NCBI GenBank assembly: GCA_963170155.1
Contig: CAUJGP010000024.1
Location: forward strand, 1 to 64,000
Length of the DNA: 64,000 bases
Direction of reading: 5' to 3'
Origin: Bdellovibrionota bacterium
GTDB taxonomy: Bacteria; Bdellovibrionota; Bdellovibrionia; Bdellovibrionales; Bdellovibrionaceae
Below the pieces are notes generated by a model that saw nothing but the letters and a program-made list of their open reading frames with translations, ran no database searches and was not told where the DNA came from. The position numbers and the translations under genes were made by a program. This document shows, one piece after another, positions 15,587 to 24,475 of this stretch. How positions within the stretch are numbered: the stretch's first letter is position 1; each line of letters opens with the position of its first letter.

Positions 15587-16733
15587 GTATGAAGTCATTA
15601 ACATATTTGAAAATGGAGACTCCTATTTAAAGGCTCTTTTGGACGCCATTTCTAAAGCCAAGAAATCTATTTACGTTGAAAGTTATATCTTTGAGCTTCC
15701 ACATCCGAGCGAAGAATTGCTTTCTCTTCTAAAAGAAAAATACTCCCAGGGTATTGACGTTAAATTGATGGCTGATGGAGTTGGAAGCTTTAGAGATATC
15801 AAAGAACTACAAGCCTGGAGTGAAGAAACTTGGATCCCCCTACGAATTTACAATCCACTGCCCTGGCGTCGCCAATGGAGATTTTTATTCTTTCCTCTTT
15901 TCTTAATTCATCTTCTTTGGCACAGCCGACGTCTCAATAAAAGAAATCATCGAAAAGTAGTGGTTATTGATGGTTACTCCGCCTTCATTGGCAGCATTAA
16001 CTTCGCAAGATCACATTTTTCTATTTATAACTCTCTTCCCTGGTTCGACCTTGTCGCTCAAATTCAAGGGGAGTCAGTCTCTATCCTGGATCGAGCATTC
16101 CTCCGTGAATTCTACAAATCCCAACCAAACTCTCTCAATTTTTGGAGTAGTCTTAACCTCAGCTTTAAAAATTATCCTAAATGGATTCCTCTTAAGCATA
16201 AAATTCGTCTCAATCATAACTTTGTACTGCGTTTCTTATACTGGAGAGATCTCCTTCAAAGAATCAGAACAGCACATTCTAGAGTCTATATCATGAACGC
16301 CTACTTTGTACCCCATAAAACTCTTTTAAGAAGCCTTCAAGTTGCGGCGAGAAAAGGGGTAGAGGTGGTTATTCTTTTACCCTCCACCACTGATGTACCT
16401 GTCGTGAAGTGGTTTGCACCCATCTTTTACAGAAAATTAATCCATCGCGGAATTGTGATACGAGAAATTCAAAATCAAATGATTCATACAAAATCAATTA
16501 TCATTGATGATTGGGCCATTATCGGCTCTAGCAATTTGAACTATCGAAGCCTTATTCATGACCTTGAGGTTGAAGCGGTGATTGATACCGCTCCCATGCT
16601 TCAAAAACTACTCGTTATTTGGCAAGCCAAAATAGCCCAGAGCAGAGTGATTCATCTAAATGAAGTTTTAAAACTCTCTTGGATCTCATGGTTGCGTTAT
16701 CGAATGGTTCTATTGATTCGATATTTCTTTTAA
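15570..16733 (+). CDS. phospholipase D family, cardiolipin-synthase-like
   Basis: A 387-residue protein with two PLDc motifs: NHRKVVVIDGYSAFIGSIN near residue 125-145 and IHTKSIIIDDWAIIGSSNLNYRS near 305-330. Both have the HxK...D pattern that forms a phosphatidyl-His intermediate. Length and order resemble ClsB/YbhO-type cardiolipin synthases, which join two phosphatidylglycerols or transfer phosphatidyl groups. It overlaps dusC by 17 bases. Hydrophobic stretches between the motifs (FLFFPLFLIHLLWHS) suggest membrane association. The exact phospholipid product is inferred. Confidence 0.85.
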   Translation: MKPSVEYEVINIFENGDSYLKALLDAISKAKKSIYVESYIFELPHPSEELLSLLKEKYSQGIDVKLMADGVGSFRDIKELQAWSEETWIPLRIYNPLPWRRQWRFLFFPLFLIHLLWHSRRLNKRNHRKVVVIDGYSAFIGSINFARSHFSIYNSLPWFDLVAQIQGESVSILDRAFLREFYKSQPNSLNFWSSLNLSFKNYPKWIPLKHKIRLNHNFVLRFLYWRDLLQRIRTAHSRVYIMNAYFVPHKTLLRSLQVAARKGVEVVILLPSTTDVPVVKWFAPIFYRKLIHRGIVIREIQNQMIHTKSIIIDDWAIIGSSNLNYRSLIHDLEVEAVIDTAPMLQKLLVIWQAKIAQSRVIHLNEVLKLSWISWLRYRMVLLIRYFF

Positions 16734-16757
16734 AAATGAAGGCTACAGGATCACTCT

Positions 16758-18830
16758 TCAAAGTCCCAAGCTTTTAAAAAAGGCTTTGTTATTAGGTTCT
16801 CTACCTAAAAAGTTTTTAATTAAAATGAGAGGATCTTTCATATTACCTTGTTCTAAAATATCTCTCCGATACTTCATCCCTATTCCAGAATTAAGAATCC
16901 CTTTTTTTTCAAATTCAGAATACATGTCTTCGGCATAAACCTTTGACCATAGATAACCATAATATCCCGCTGCATACCCATGCATCATATGACCAAAGGT
17001 TGCAGGAAAATGAGTTCCGGCTAAAGGAGCGATTCCTGTTAATTCTTTTTGAATTTTACCGTAGATTTCAGTGACATCCAATTTTGGATTAGTGTGAATC
17101 GTCATATCAAAAAAGCCAAAAACCAATTGTCGAGTATTTTGAATACCGCTATTAAATAATTTTAGTTTTTGCATCTTGTTCACTAAATCTGTTGGAATTT
17201 GTTTTTTAGGGTCTGAATAATGTTGAGACATTCTTTTGAGAACATTTTTATCCCAAACCCAATTTTCTAACATTTGCGAAGGCGCTTCAACATAGTCTTG
17301 CTTAACATTGAATCCCGCAAGGCTTGCATAGGGTGCTTTTGTTAAAATAAAGTGCATAATATGGCCAAACTCATGAAAGTAGGTTTCAATTTCATCGTGG
17401 CTCAACAGCACAGGTTTACCCGGGGCTGCTGGAGAAAAGTTCGCAACCATAGCAGCCACAGGGGTTTGGTATTCCTCTATGTTATCGACGTTCGAAATCT
17501 TTCTTCCCACCACTAAGCCAAAGGCCGCAGCATGCCCATACTTTCCTTCTCGAGGAATCAAATCAGAATAAAAATAAGCAATGACCTTTTTACTTTCTGC
17601 ATCTGTGACTTCAAACAAATCAACGTCTTTAGCCCAAACAGGTGCTTGTTCAATGTGTTTGAATTGAACCCCTAATAATTGAGCGTAAATATCCATCGTG
17701 GTGTTAATTACATGACGAGCGGGAAAATATTCTCTCACTAGATCTTGATCTAACTGGTATTTTTTAATCTTCAACTGATTAGAGACATACGAAATGTCCC
17801 ATGGGGCTAATGGAGTGGAATCTTTTAATTCCTCTTTTTTAAATTTTTGTAAAACAGCCATTTCTGTTTTATTTTTACTAGATAATTTCTTTTTAAGGCC
17901 ATTTAAAAAATCAAATACTGTCTTACTATTGCCTGCCATTTTTTCTCTTAAAGAATAATCGGCATAAGTTTCGCTCCCCATAAGCTTACCCATTTCAGAA
18001 CGAATTTGGATTGCTTGTTGCAAAATAGCCGTATTTTTCTCAGCTTGTCGGTTGTTATAGGCAAAAAGCATTTTTTTTCTTGTTTCGGAATGGGTTGCAT
18101 TCTCCATCACATGAATGTAATCAGGTGATTTTGTTGTAACAATATACTGGCCACCAGCATTCTTTTTAAGTCGACCCAAGAAATCAGCTTTTACGCCTTG
18201 TAATTCCGCTTCCGTAAACGTCAACGTTGAGACATCCCCATTCAAATTCTGGTCAAATTGAGTGGATAATTGTGAGAGCTGGTCTGCCAACAATTTATAT
18301 TTTTTGAGGTCTTCATCACTCAAACTCATTCCATTCATTTCAAATTGCGTCAGTGTTTCTGAAAGTAATCGCTCCTCGCCTGGTGAAATCGCTTTAGTTT
18401 GTTTTAAAATCCTATAGTAATCACGTGTTGTTAAAATTTCATTTTGAAGGTTTTGTGCTTTATCTTTACATTGAAAAGCCTCTTGGCGTAATTTTTCAAC
18501 CGGAGAAACATTCGACATAAAAATCAATGGAGACGTTTGATCTGAAAAATCAGCTAAGATGGATTCAAAATCCAGCAACGCCTGTGCCCCCTGTGACATC
18601 GTTCCGTATTTGACTCTCCAATCTTTGAGCTGATTTTTAACATTCTTTAACTGATCATCGCACAATTCAGTGATTTCTTTATCTTTGTAATCGTAACGAA
18701 TGAGGGCTTCTGACTCCAAAGAATCAGGGATCCGGATTCCCATCTTTGCTGAAGTGTTGACTGTGGATTTATGAGCACAAGCTGTAAAAAATATAAAAAT
18801 AAATATGGTACTGAAAATTTGAACTCTCAT
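16758..18830 (-). CDS. M3-family oligopeptidase, lipoprotein
   Basis: About 690 residues from ATG 18830, which has GGGAGG upstream; the longer frame to 18857 is unlikely. The N-terminal hydrophobic signal ends FFTAC, a lipobox, so the protein is probably anchored to a membrane. The C-terminal half holds YFHEFGHIMH (HEFGH zinc motif, about residue 485), as in thimet oligopeptidase, oligopeptidase A and Dcp, with a downstream E (SQMLENWV) as the third ligand. It cleaves short peptides by a zinc water mechanism. Most M3 enzymes are cytosolic, so the lipid-anchored form is noteworthy. Confidence 0.9.
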   Translation of the reverse strand: MRVQIFSTIFIFIFFTACAHKSTVNTSAKMGIRIPDSLESEALIRYDYKDKEITELCDDQLKNVKNQLKDWRVKYGTMSQGAQALLDFESILADFSDQTSPLIFMSNVSPVEKLRQEAFQCKDKAQNLQNEILTTRDYYRILKQTKAISPGEERLLSETLTQFEMNGMSLSDEDLKKYKLLADQLSQLSTQFDQNLNGDVSTLTFTEAELQGVKADFLGRLKKNAGGQYIVTTKSPDYIHVMENATHSETRKKMLFAYNNRQAEKNTAILQQAIQIRSEMGKLMGSETYADYSLREKMAGNSKTVFDFLNGLKKKLSSKNKTEMAVLQKFKKEELKDSTPLAPWDISYVSNQLKIKKYQLDQDLVREYFPARHVINTTMDIYAQLLGVQFKHIEQAPVWAKDVDLFEVTDAESKKVIAYFYSDLIPREGKYGHAAAFGLVVGRKISNVDNIEEYQTPVAAMVANFSPAAPGKPVLLSHDEIETYFHEFGHIMHFILTKAPYASLAGFNVKQDYVEAPSQMLENWVWDKNVLKRMSQHYSDPKKQIPTDLVNKMQKLKLFNSGIQNTRQLVFGFFDMTIHTNPKLDVTEIYGKIQKELTGIAPLAGTHFPATFGHMMHGYAAGYYGYLWSKVYAEDMYSEFEKKGILNSGIGMKYRRDILEQGNMKDPLILIKNFLGREPNNKAFFKSLGL

Positions 18831-19175
18831 AAGTTCCTCCCTTAAGGACCAGTTCACATAAATTTACCTTGTCTTGCAATATAAATTATAATTGTCTGAA
18901 TACAATTTTCTATGACTTAGGTCTGGGTTCAACAAGACTTCTATGAAAAAAAGATCTACTCAAGCCTTATTAAAGCATTGATGGCTCACTAAAAAATTGA
19001 ATACAGAAGAGCTTTGGTTGATTTAAATGAGTAAGCAACAGGGCCTTGTGTCGAGTTGAAGAATCCAGAGAAAGAAAGGAAAAACTAGCCTTAAGTAATA
19101 CGGACTTTTGACGATGAAAACCTTAGTCGAGTGAGAATTTCAATATTTTCAACTCCCTCGAGAAAGGGTGATCTC
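18831..19175. other. 345-bp divergent intergenic region
   Basis: The region between the M3 peptidase start and the exported hydrolase start is AT-rich. On the minus strand a TATAAT occurs at 18885-18890, about 48 bp upstream of the peptidase start codon, and may be its -10 element; no good -35 was found. GAAAGGG is the Shine-Dalgarno for the rightward gene. No gene or RNA is recognisable. Confidence 0.4.
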
Positions 19176-20930
19176 ATGATTAAAAATTATTTTATAACCC
19201 CATTGATCATTTCTCTGGTTTTAATGAGCCAAAAATCTAAAGCTAATGAAAATGAATCTCAGGATTTTCTAAAAATAATAAGCCAAGAACTTTTTAAAAA
19301 TTTGAAAACACAAACTCAATCTCAAGAAGAAGCCCTTCGTTCTTTTCTTGAAAACATTCCGCTAGGAACATCTAGCCATCCCATTCCACCAGAATGCAAT
19401 CCCCATGAATTCACAACTCATTCTTTGGCCTCATACCAAGATGCCAACAAATTCGCTCAACTCACCAAAGAGTATTTTAACAAATGCTCTTCTTATTTAA
19501 CTCGCGGCAATCTCAAAGGGCTGCTGGGGCTGATCCAATTTGCAACCGTGCAATACGATTTGAAAAAAAATCCTTCGATTCAATTCGTAAATTTGAATTT
19601 GTCAGATGGTTCAAAATTAGAAGCCTACATTGGTGTTAAAGATCTTACGACTCCAAGACCTTGGGTCATTATCAAATGTGGTGTTTTTTGTGATGTCACA
19701 TCCAGTCCTTCAATGACAAATTTTGTAATTCATTTCTTTGATCAATCTCCTTTTAATATTATTTTGGTCAGCAACTATACTGGCCACAATTATATCAAAA
19801 ATAATTATTCCCTGCGTATGGGTGGATTTTATGAAGCTTATGATCTCTATGACATTGGCCGATGGCTCAAAAACGAAAGCCCTTATAAAGAAACCATCGA
19901 TAGCCTCCATGCCGTGGGTATCAGTCTCGGTGGATCCGCCGCTTTAGGTGTCAGTCGCTTGCAGAACCTGTTTCAAGCCGCTGGTGAAAAGGCTCTGTTT
20001 AACTCTTCTACTGCCATTTGCCCCGTTGTAAATTTGGGACCCACTTTGAAAGATATGTATGCTCCCACTAAAAAAGGAAAAATTTTCACCGCTGTGACTT
20101 GGAAGTATTTTAAAGATGCAGCTCCTTACTTGAATGAAGCGCAGGATTATCTTGATTCGTATTTTCCTCCCAAAGCAGAATTGTTTCCTCAGATGTTAAC
20201 AGATATTGTTTTGCGCTACGGTGAAATATGGGAACGGACTTCTCCTCCCGGTCGTACAGCACCAATTCCAACGGGGACAAGCGATTTTCTCGATAAAAAT
20301 CAATTCTCACAATCGGGTGAAATACCTCTTGAAATCCCAACTTTTGCCTGGGCCAGCGCTGATGATAATGTTGTGAACTTTGATCTTAATACCAAGACGC
20401 TTATTGATGCCTCTAACTCGCCATCAACTCTAGGAGCTCTCGGCCTAGCCTACGGGGATCACTGTGGTTTTGCAACAGCGTATGGTTACGCAACGACAAC
20501 AGCTGTTTTGCAATCTTTTGTAATCAACAACAGCCCTCACTTCAAATCAAAATTTCAAATGATCCAAAGAGATTTACCTTCAAACAATAAACTTCCATTT
20601 TCTAAAAAAGAAGTTCATCTAAGACAATGGTGGGTTGCACAAAAAAACTCATCTGATGTGAACCTCTATTACGAAACTTTTGATCCCTCTCGCCATTTCA
20701 GTTGTCGATTCAAAAAACCTTATAGTGATGGGTCTCTGTGCCATCGTCGTTATTCTCAGAGTATTCCATTGAATATTTTTGATTCTGCCTCCCTGAAGGC
20801 TCCTACAACTTCCACAGAAGCTCAAATTCTCACTCGCAGACTGAATGGTTCAATCCGAATCACCAATACATCCCAGCCTATTGACGGTACAAATCTGAGT
20901 CCTACACATCTTTCGTGGAGGAACTTTTAA
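19176..20930 (+). CDS. exported alpha/beta-hydrolase-like protein
   Basis: About 584 residues from ATG 19176 (a GTG at 19131 would extend it). The signal peptide is MIKNYFITPLIISLVLMSQKSKA. The GxSxG-type nucleophile elbow is GISLGGSAALG near residue 248. An acid (SADDNVVNFD, about 395) and GDHCGF (about 430) supply plausible Asp and His. The fold suits an esterase/lipase of the YheT-like type. The last 100 residues are beyond the hydrolase core and unidentified. Periplasmic or secreted; substrate unknown. It is followed by the small Zn-ribbon gene at 20988. Confidence 0.7.
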   Translation: MIKNYFITPLIISLVLMSQKSKANENESQDFLKIISQELFKNLKTQTQSQEEALRSFLENIPLGTSSHPIPPECNPHEFTTHSLASYQDANKFAQLTKEYFNKCSSYLTRGNLKGLLGLIQFATVQYDLKKNPSIQFVNLNLSDGSKLEAYIGVKDLTTPRPWVIIKCGVFCDVTSSPSMTNFVIHFFDQSPFNIILVSNYTGHNYIKNNYSLRMGGFYEAYDLYDIGRWLKNESPYKETIDSLHAVGISLGGSAALGVSRLQNLFQAAGEKALFNSSTAICPVVNLGPTLKDMYAPTKKGKIFTAVTWKYFKDAAPYLNEAQDYLDSYFPPKAELFPQMLTDIVLRYGEIWERTSPPGRTAPIPTGTSDFLDKNQFSQSGEIPLEIPTFAWASADDNVVNFDLNTKTLIDASNSPSTLGALGLAYGDHCGFATAYGYATTTAVLQSFVINNSPHFKSKFQMIQRDLPSNNKLPFSKKEVHLRQWWVAQKNSSDVNLYYETFDPSRHFSCRFKKPYSDGSLCHRRYSQSIPLNIFDSASLKAPTTSTEAQILTRRLNGSIRITNTSQPIDGTNLSPTHLSWRNF

Positions 20931-20987
20931 ATCACCTTCTTAAGTCTGTGAATCAGTTTTGCATATGCATAAAATTCCGGAGGTTTT

Positions 20988-21227
20988 ATGCATAGCAATT
21001 TTTCAGATGATCCAGGCAATAACAATTTAAAAGAATTTCTCAAAACTAAAGATAATGAGTTCGAAAAATACAATGAAATTTTATCTTTAATGAAAAACTG
21101 CTCTCTTTGCGGTACACCTTTGGACTTCACGTACACGGTGGAACATCCCAAAGAACTCATTAGGGAAGAAGCCAGTTGTCGCCATTGCGAAATCCGCATT
21201 CGTAACAAACTTTTTAACATTCAATAA
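20988..21227 (+). CDS. small protein with zinc-ribbon CxxC pair
   Basis: 79 residues. CSLCGTPL near residue 38 and CRHCEIR near 63 form two CxxC knuckles typical of a zinc ribbon, in a charged, probably cytosolic protein. Shine-Dalgarno CCGGAGG precedes ATG at seven bases, so the start is firm. It lies 57 bp after the exported hydrolase stop and may share its transcript. Possibly a regulator or nucleic-acid-binding accessory; no family is recognised. Confidence 0.65.
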   Translation: MHSNFSDDPGNNNLKEFLKTKDNEFEKYNEILSLMKNCSLCGTPLDFTYTVEHPKELIREEASCRHCEIRIRNKLFNIQ

Positions 21228-21338
21228 AAATTATTTTAAAGATCGTGAGTCGAGACACAACTTTGACAGTCAGCGATTGATCTTTGACTCAGTGCTGTTT
21301 ATTTTTGCAGGACTTTCGTTGCTTTGCTTTAAAAAGAA

Positions 21339-21363
21339 AGGGCGAAGTCAATGGCTTCGCCCT
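21339..21363 (-). terminator. intrinsic terminator
   Basis: A 9-bp stem AGGGCGAAG (21339-21347) with CTTCGCCCT (21355-21363) and a 7-nt loop. On the minus strand TTCTTTTT follows, making a good terminator for leftward transcription from the HIT gene region or the candidate RNA. On plus the follow-up is AAGGTTTT, weaker, but it could also act for the Zn-ribbon gene. Confidence 0.75.
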
Positions 21364-21433
21364 AAGGTTTTAACAAAAGTTCAGGCCTAAGAGACCCTCA
21401 CCTCCGCGTTGGTTAAACTACATAAGTCACATA

Positions 21434-21481
21434 TCACCAAACACCACCTCCTTCCCAACCCTTGATAGGTTTAGAGTTCAT
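21434..21481 (-). CDS. candidate 15-residue peptide
   Basis: A 15-codon frame encodes MNSKPIKGWEGGGVW. It has AGGGAG (21489-21494) seven bases before ATG at 21481 and stops with TGA. The start codon is in one arm of a 7-bp inverted repeat GAGTTCA/TGAACTC (21474-21491) that also overlaps the Shine-Dalgarno, so initiation may be controlled by folding. Peptides this short often occur by chance; there is no evidence of translation. Confidence 0.3.
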   Translation of the reverse strand: MNSKPIKGWEGGGVW

Positions 21482-21684
21482 AATTGAACTCCCTAGGTAC
21501 TATTTTACTTTAATTTTTTTCATAAAAAAACAAATTTTATAGATATTAAGCAAAATATTTAATCAAATAATCCTTATTTTTCAAAAATGAGCTGATTTTT
21601 GAGTACAAACACTAGTGTTTGTTTGCTGGAATCCGGGCTAGCCCATCATCTTAAAGAGTCTGAGCCACAGAGATAAGATATGCA

Positions 21685-22074
21685 TTATAAAAAAGAAATA
21701 ATCTTATTTTGTATTTCTGTCATTTCTTCAGGAGTTTTTCTTTGAGCTCTAGCAAAATTAAGATCTGGGATGCTCCACGCAGGGATCAAATGATAATGAA
21801 AATGAGGAACTTCAAACCCAGCAATAATGGTTCCCACTCTTGGGCACTGTGTAGCCTTTTGAATAGCTTGGGCAATTATTTTAGCATTTGTAAAAACAGC
21901 AGAATAATAAGGTTCTGGTAAATCCATAAAAGAATCAATCTCAAGCTTTGGAATTACCAAAGTATGCCCAAGATTGACCTGATCCAACGCTAAAATAGAA
22001 AAAGTATGTTCATCCTCTTGTATTTTATAAGAAGGAAGCTCTCCATTTATAATTCGAGTAAAAATAGAAGTCAC
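21685..22074 (-). CDS. HIT family nucleotide hydrolase
   Basis: A 129-residue histidine-triad protein. HFHYHLIPAW near residue 91 is the HxHxHxx catalytic motif. IFTRIINGELPSYKI and LVIPKLEIDS are typical of bacterial HinT-like proteins, which hydrolyse AMP-lysine or other nucleotide phosphoramidates. It lies three bases downstream of the citrate synthase gene and is surely in the same operon, an association I cannot explain functionally. Length is typical for the family. Confidence 0.92.
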   Translation of the reverse strand: MTSIFTRIINGELPSYKIQEDEHTFSILALDQVNLGHTLVIPKLEIDSFMDLPEPYYSAVFTNAKIIAQAIQKATQCPRVGTIIAGFEVPHFHYHLIPAWSIPDLNFARAQRKTPEEMTEIQNKIISFL

Positions 22075-22077
22075 AAA

Positions 22078-23217
22078 CTAACCTCTACGTTGTTCGATTT
22101 GAGTGTATTTTAAACCCTGTCTTCCCACCCATTGCCCTCGAGGACGATAAATCCGATTATTAGCATACTGCTCAAAAGCATGAGCGACCCAACCCGAAAT
22201 CCTTGAAGCTGCAAAAATGGGTGTGTAAAGATCAATAGGAATCCCCATGCTGTAATAAACAGTGGCAGAGTAAAAATCAACGTTCGGTAAAAGACCTTTT
22301 TCATTTTGAACGGTATCATCGATTAAAGAAGACATCTCATACCAATGACCTTCACCTATCTTATTTGTAAGTTTCTCACTCATTTTCTTGAGTATCGCTG
22401 CTCGAGGATCTCCATGCTTATAAACACGGTGACCAAAACCCATGATCTTCTCTTTATTGGCAAGGGCATCCTTCACAAAGCGACGTGCTTGTTCTACCGT
22501 TCCAATTTGTTTTAGCATCAGCATAACTTGCTCGTTAGCTCCCCCATGTAAAGGTCCTTTGAGGGCACCAATGGCACTAACAATCGCAGAATGCATGTCA
22601 CTCAAAGATGAAGCGGTTACGCGTGTTGCAAATGCAGAACAATTAAGTTCATGATCGGCATGTAAAACTAAACAAATATCAAAAACTTTCACCATTTCGG
22701 CATCAGGCTCTTTTCCTGTCAGCATGTAAAGGAAGTTCCAAGCGAGGCTCTTCCCCTTAACGGGAGATAAAGGCTCTCTTCCCTGACGAAGGCTCTCAAA
22801 CGCTGTAATAAGAGTGCCCATTCTAGCAAGCAATCGAGTGGCTTTGCGCCGATTGGCCTCAACTGAATTGTCTTGTGCTTCAGAGTCAAAATGAGCAAGT
22901 AGAGAGACTGCCGTTCTCAACCATGCCATAGGATGAACATCTTTCGCTGGTATTTTTTTAATGACTTCAATTAATTGAGGGTCTAAGGACATGCTTTCTG
23001 AGATTTCTGACTTAAAACTTTCCAACTCTGTAGCTGTAGGCAACTTATCGTTCCACAATAAAAAAGCCGTTTCTTCAAAATGACTATTTTCTGCTAAATC
23101 TTCCACCGTGTAGCCACGATAACAAAGTGTTACATCCATAATGGAAGACACCGCGGTCGTACATGCAACCACTCCCTCAAGCCCCTTATCAACTGCTGCA
23201 GTGTAAATTTCAACCAT
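22078..23217 (-). CDS. gltA: citrate synthase
   Basis: About 379 residues from ATG 23217 (AAAGGG upstream; a seven-codon longer frame is unlikely). It condenses oxaloacetate and acetyl-CoA at the entry of the TCA cycle. Conserved features are YRGYTVEDLAE, LHADHELNCSAFATR (catalytic His region), GALKGPLHGGANEQV with active-site His, GFGHRVYKHGDPRA, and the late Asp region NVDFYSATVYYSMGIP. The short form is of the Gram-positive/archaeal-type (CS-II) class, not the 430-aa NADH-regulated form. Co-transcribed with the HIT gene; mdh and sucCD are elsewhere in the window. Confidence 0.96.
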   Translation of the reverse strand: MVEIYTAAVDKGLEGVVACTTAVSSIMDVTLCYRGYTVEDLAENSHFEETAFLLWNDKLPTATELESFKSEISESMSLDPQLIEVIKKIPAKDVHPMAWLRTAVSLLAHFDSEAQDNSVEANRRKATRLLARMGTLITAFESLRQGREPLSPVKGKSLAWNFLYMLTGKEPDAEMVKVFDICLVLHADHELNCSAFATRVTASSLSDMHSAIVSAIGALKGPLHGGANEQVMLMLKQIGTVEQARRFVKDALANKEKIMGFGHRVYKHGDPRAAILKKMSEKLTNKIGEGHWYEMSSLIDDTVQNEKGLLPNVDFYSATVYYSMGIPIDLYTPIFAASRISGWVAHAFEQYANNRIYRPRGQWVGRQGLKYTQIEQRRG

Positions 23218-23342
23218 CGATGATCCCTTTCTTGTCATTCAAGCTCAAAAACCCATTGAGAAACCTGTGTATCGATGCTCTGACTATGAAAATAGCCCTC
23301 TGATCTTTTCAACTTGCTTCGGATGGGTCTTTACTGAGCTTT

Positions 23343-24239
23343 TTAGTTTCTTGCTAGTTTTAAAATCCGTTCTTTAACCTCAGTTACCACAATCGTAAGA
23401 TCCTCAGAAAACTCTGTGGATTCAGCAAACTTTTCAAGCTGGTATAAGATTTCATTTCTCATTTCATGAACTCCTGATTGAGGAGCTCCTAACACAGCTT
23501 GACTCAAGCGATCCAACCCAAAGGATTCTCCATTAAGGTTTGTTGTCCGGACCACTCCCTCGCTTGCAATAATAAGGCGATCACAGGGATTTAATACAAC
23601 GGTCTGACAAGTCAACTGATGACTGTATCCTTTAACAATAGGAGGGGCTTCACTGCGAAGTGCCGTCATTTTGCCCGTCTCACCATCAACAGCTAAGATC
23701 AAATTGTTGCCAACCTGACAATATTGCATTTCAAAAGTGCGACGATCAATGACTCCATAAAATAAACTGGCTCGATCTTTACCATGCTGCATATGTGGCA
23801 TCAGCTCTTGAACCATTTTAGTGATTACAAGATGCGGTTCTGCTCCACGTCGCGCCTCCATTTGGCCTGCCATCTTCAGCAAGACTGACAAAAATAAAGC
23901 TGACATCGTGTAACCTGATGAACATGAAACTAAAATTCCAAACTTAAGCTTATCATCATGCTCAAAAATATCAAAATAGTCTCCTCCTCGTTGAGTTCCC
24001 GGAATAAATTTAGTGCTAAATTCCACACCTTGAATATTCGGATAAGTTGTTGGAACTAACACTTTTTGTATTTGAGCCGCCACTCGAAGCTCTTGAGTGA
24101 CTTGATGGATGAGTTTTTCTAATACATGATTAGCTTTTGTGAGTTCTGTTTTATAACGTAAAAGATCTTGTTCTTTCAAAACAAGTTCCTTCTCTAACTC
24201 CACAATTTTATTTTCCAAAATTAAAGTTTTCGAATCCAT
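23343..24239 (-). CDS. SpoIIE/RsbU-type PP2C phosphatase-like protein, degenerate
   Basis: 298 residues. A coiled coil (about 1-50) is followed by a SpoIIE-like domain (about 55-290) with the landmarks QIQKVLVP and GGDYFDIF. The usual ADVSGHG is VSCSSGYT here, TDG is SEG (IIASEGVV), and the final DDxT is EDLT. The metal-binding aspartates are therefore partly missing, and it may be a non-catalytic binding partner of anti-sigma factor antagonists. No receiver or HAMP domain is attached. It lies 125 bp beyond the citrate synthase start, same strand. Confidence 0.8.
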   Translation of the reverse strand: MDSKTLILENKIVELEKELVLKEQDLLRYKTELTKANHVLEKLIHQVTQELRVAAQIQKVLVPTTYPNIQGVEFSTKFIPGTQRGGDYFDIFEHDDKLKFGILVSCSSGYTMSALFLSVLLKMAGQMEARRGAEPHLVITKMVQELMPHMQHGKDRASLFYGVIDRRTFEMQYCQVGNNLILAVDGETGKMTALRSEAPPIVKGYSHQLTCQTVVLNPCDRLIIASEGVVRTTNLNGESFGLDRLSQAVLGAPQSGVHEMRNEILYQLEKFAESTEFSEDLTIVVTEVKERILKLARN

Positions 24240-24475
24240 TCGACAATTCTAATGGTATTCATCAAGAATGGCTCTTTTTTTTTATGGAACCAAAGAAGTT
24301 CCGACAAAGGTCTAGACCTCTTTTTCTTGCGACGGCAACGCCTCATTTTAACTGCATGATACAAAAAATATAAACCTAACAGTAAAACCTTCAGAATTTA
24401 AGGTAGCTCATTAGAACACTGCACTAAGGGATTCTATTGAAAAGTAAGTGAAGTTTATTCAAACTAACGCGTATT

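Larger units (their letters stand above)
21339..21500 (-). ncRNA. candidate small RNA with leader peptide and terminator
   Basis: On the minus strand this segment has a possible -10 (TAAAAT, about 21510), then an SD-led 15-codon frame (21434-21481), then a long G/C-containing tail. It ends with a strong hairpin, AGGGCGAAG/CTTCGCCCT (21339-21363), followed by TTCTTTTT on the minus strand. This could be a regulatory RNA or a leader peptide gene. The hairpin could instead terminate the leftward HIT/gltA transcript, about 320 bp away. Not matched to any known RNA family. Confidence 0.35.
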
